From Burkholderiales bacterium (GTDB lineage Bacteria > Pseudomonadota > Gammaproteobacteria > Burkholderiales > SG8-39), in the NCBI GenBank assembly GCA_029266935.1, contig JAQSVY010000145.1:1-5189 (forward strand): a DNA stretch of 5,189 bases, given 5' to 3'. Below the pieces are notes generated by a model, which made no database searches, was not told the origin of the DNA, and worked only from the letters and a program-made list of their open reading frames with translations. The translations under genes and the position numbers were made by a program. Shown here piece after piece: positions 4,784 through 5,189 of the stretch. The first letter of the stretch is position 1; each line of letters starts with the position of its first letter.

Positions 4784-5189
4784 TCATTGCTTCTTGCGCT
4801 CCGGAACGGTCCACAGATAGACGACGCGGCCGTTCAGCTCGACCTTCTTCTCGGGCTGCCAGGTGCCCATGTCGAACTGGTGCGAGACGATGCGCGTGCC
4901 GGGCTTGAGCTCGTTGAGCAGCCGCGGCCGCAGCTTCACGTTCAGGTCGGGCAGCAGGTAGAGCGCTTCCTTGATGCGCTGCGGGTCGATGTCGATGCCA
5001 ACCGCGCGGACGCCGAACCGCTTCGCCGCCGTGACCGGGATGCGCCCGTCGCCGGAGCCCAGGTCGTAGAGGACGTCGCCTTTCTTCACGTTCGCGTGGC
5101 GCAGAATCTCGTCGACGACTTCGTAGGGGGTGGGGACGAAAATGACGTCGGGCGTCTGCTCGCGAGCAGCCGCCGGCGCCGCCAGCACG
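4784..5189 (-). CDS. SAM-dependent methyltransferase-fold protein, exported, 5' truncated, apparent internal deletion
   Basis: The gene is read from the right edge leftward to TGA (4786-4784), with its 5' end outside the window. The first visible residues (LAAPAAAREQTPDV) look like the end of a signal peptide with an AxA-type cleavage site, so the protein is probably periplasmic. PYEVVDEILRHANVKKGDVLYDLGSGDGRIPVTAAKRFG and VRAVGIDID then give the SAM-binding motif I (D42-LGSGDGR) and the acidic end of strand 2 (Asp66, Asp68), counting from the GTG at 5188. The C-terminal part, LYLLPDLNVKLRPRLLNELKPGTRIVSHQFDMGTW, is also typical of this family. However, QRIKEA (70-75) runs straight into LYLLPDLN (76-83). 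Relatives normally have about 30 residues here, covering strand 3, the DLF-type motif and strand 4. The frame is intact, so this looks like an in-frame deletion or an assembly artefact. Activity is doubtful. Substrate is unknown. The visible GTG at 5188 is not taken as the start. Confidence 0.75.
   Translation of the reverse strand, partial: VLAAPAAAREQTPDVIFVPTPYEVVDEILRHANVKKGDVLYDLGSGDGRIPVTAAKRFGVRAVGIDIDPQRIKEALYLLPDLNVKLRPRLLNELKPGTRIVSHQFDMGTWQPEKKVELNGRVVYLWTVPERKKQ

Noticed and set aside
4773..4800. Possible bidirectional terminator between the converging genes
   Set aside because: The only pairing is about 5 bases around a loop near 18 bases, and the T run is just four bases long.
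1..5189. tRNA, rRNA, CRISPR, insertion-sequence or phage signals
   Set aside because: Coding sequence fills the window almost completely; no repeat-spacer pattern, terminal inverted repeats, transposase motif or cloverleaf-like segment was seen.

Overview
The window is a dense, high-GC, almost intergenic-free stretch of bacterial chromosome. The codon usage (GC-rich third positions), GTG/TTG starts and gene families suggest a proteobacterium, most likely a betaproteobacterium (Burkholderiales-like). That placement is inference from protein style and composition; there is no rRNA or other marker here.

Layout: six genes run on the + strand as one tight, translationally coupled array. In order they are: the C-terminal end of a MoxR/CoxD-type AAA+ ATPase (1-408, cut by the window edge); a malonyl-CoA decarboxylase (405-1691); a CoxE-type VWA-domain protein with an intact MIDAS site (1688-2890); a CoxG-type SRPBCC protein with a C-terminal membrane anchor (2881-3495); an AlaX-type alanyl-tRNA editing hydrolase (3498-4187); and a class III adenylate/guanylate cyclase-like protein with degenerate active-site positions (4184-4774). 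Every junction is an overlap or a 2-nt gap. A seventh gene, on the - strand (4784-5189, 5' end outside the window), converges on the array. It encodes an exported-looking SAM-dependent methyltransferase-fold protein that appears to lack an internal segment of the fold.

How they fit together: the MoxR ATPase, VWA protein and CoxG are the accessory trio known from aerobic CO dehydrogenase/molybdenum hydroxylase clusters (coxD, coxE, coxG), where they serve cofactor maturation and membrane attachment. No coxMSL-type structural genes are in the window, so the client enzyme is unknown. A malonyl-CoA decarboxylase sits between the ATPase and its VWA partner, overlapping both. AlaX and the cyclase-like protein look like downstream passengers of the same transcript.

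The points most worth a second look are the apparent in-frame deletion in the methyltransferase, the cyclase-like protein with several substituted catalytic positions, the decarboxylase nested inside a MoxR/VWA pair, and short AT-rich, AGA-codon-rich islands inside otherwise very GC-rich genes. Two of these islands share a near-identical 19-20 nt string, and one carries a perfect inverted repeat. No tRNA, rRNA, CRISPR array, insertion sequence or convincing terminator was seen, and no gene-free stretch exceeds 10 bases.
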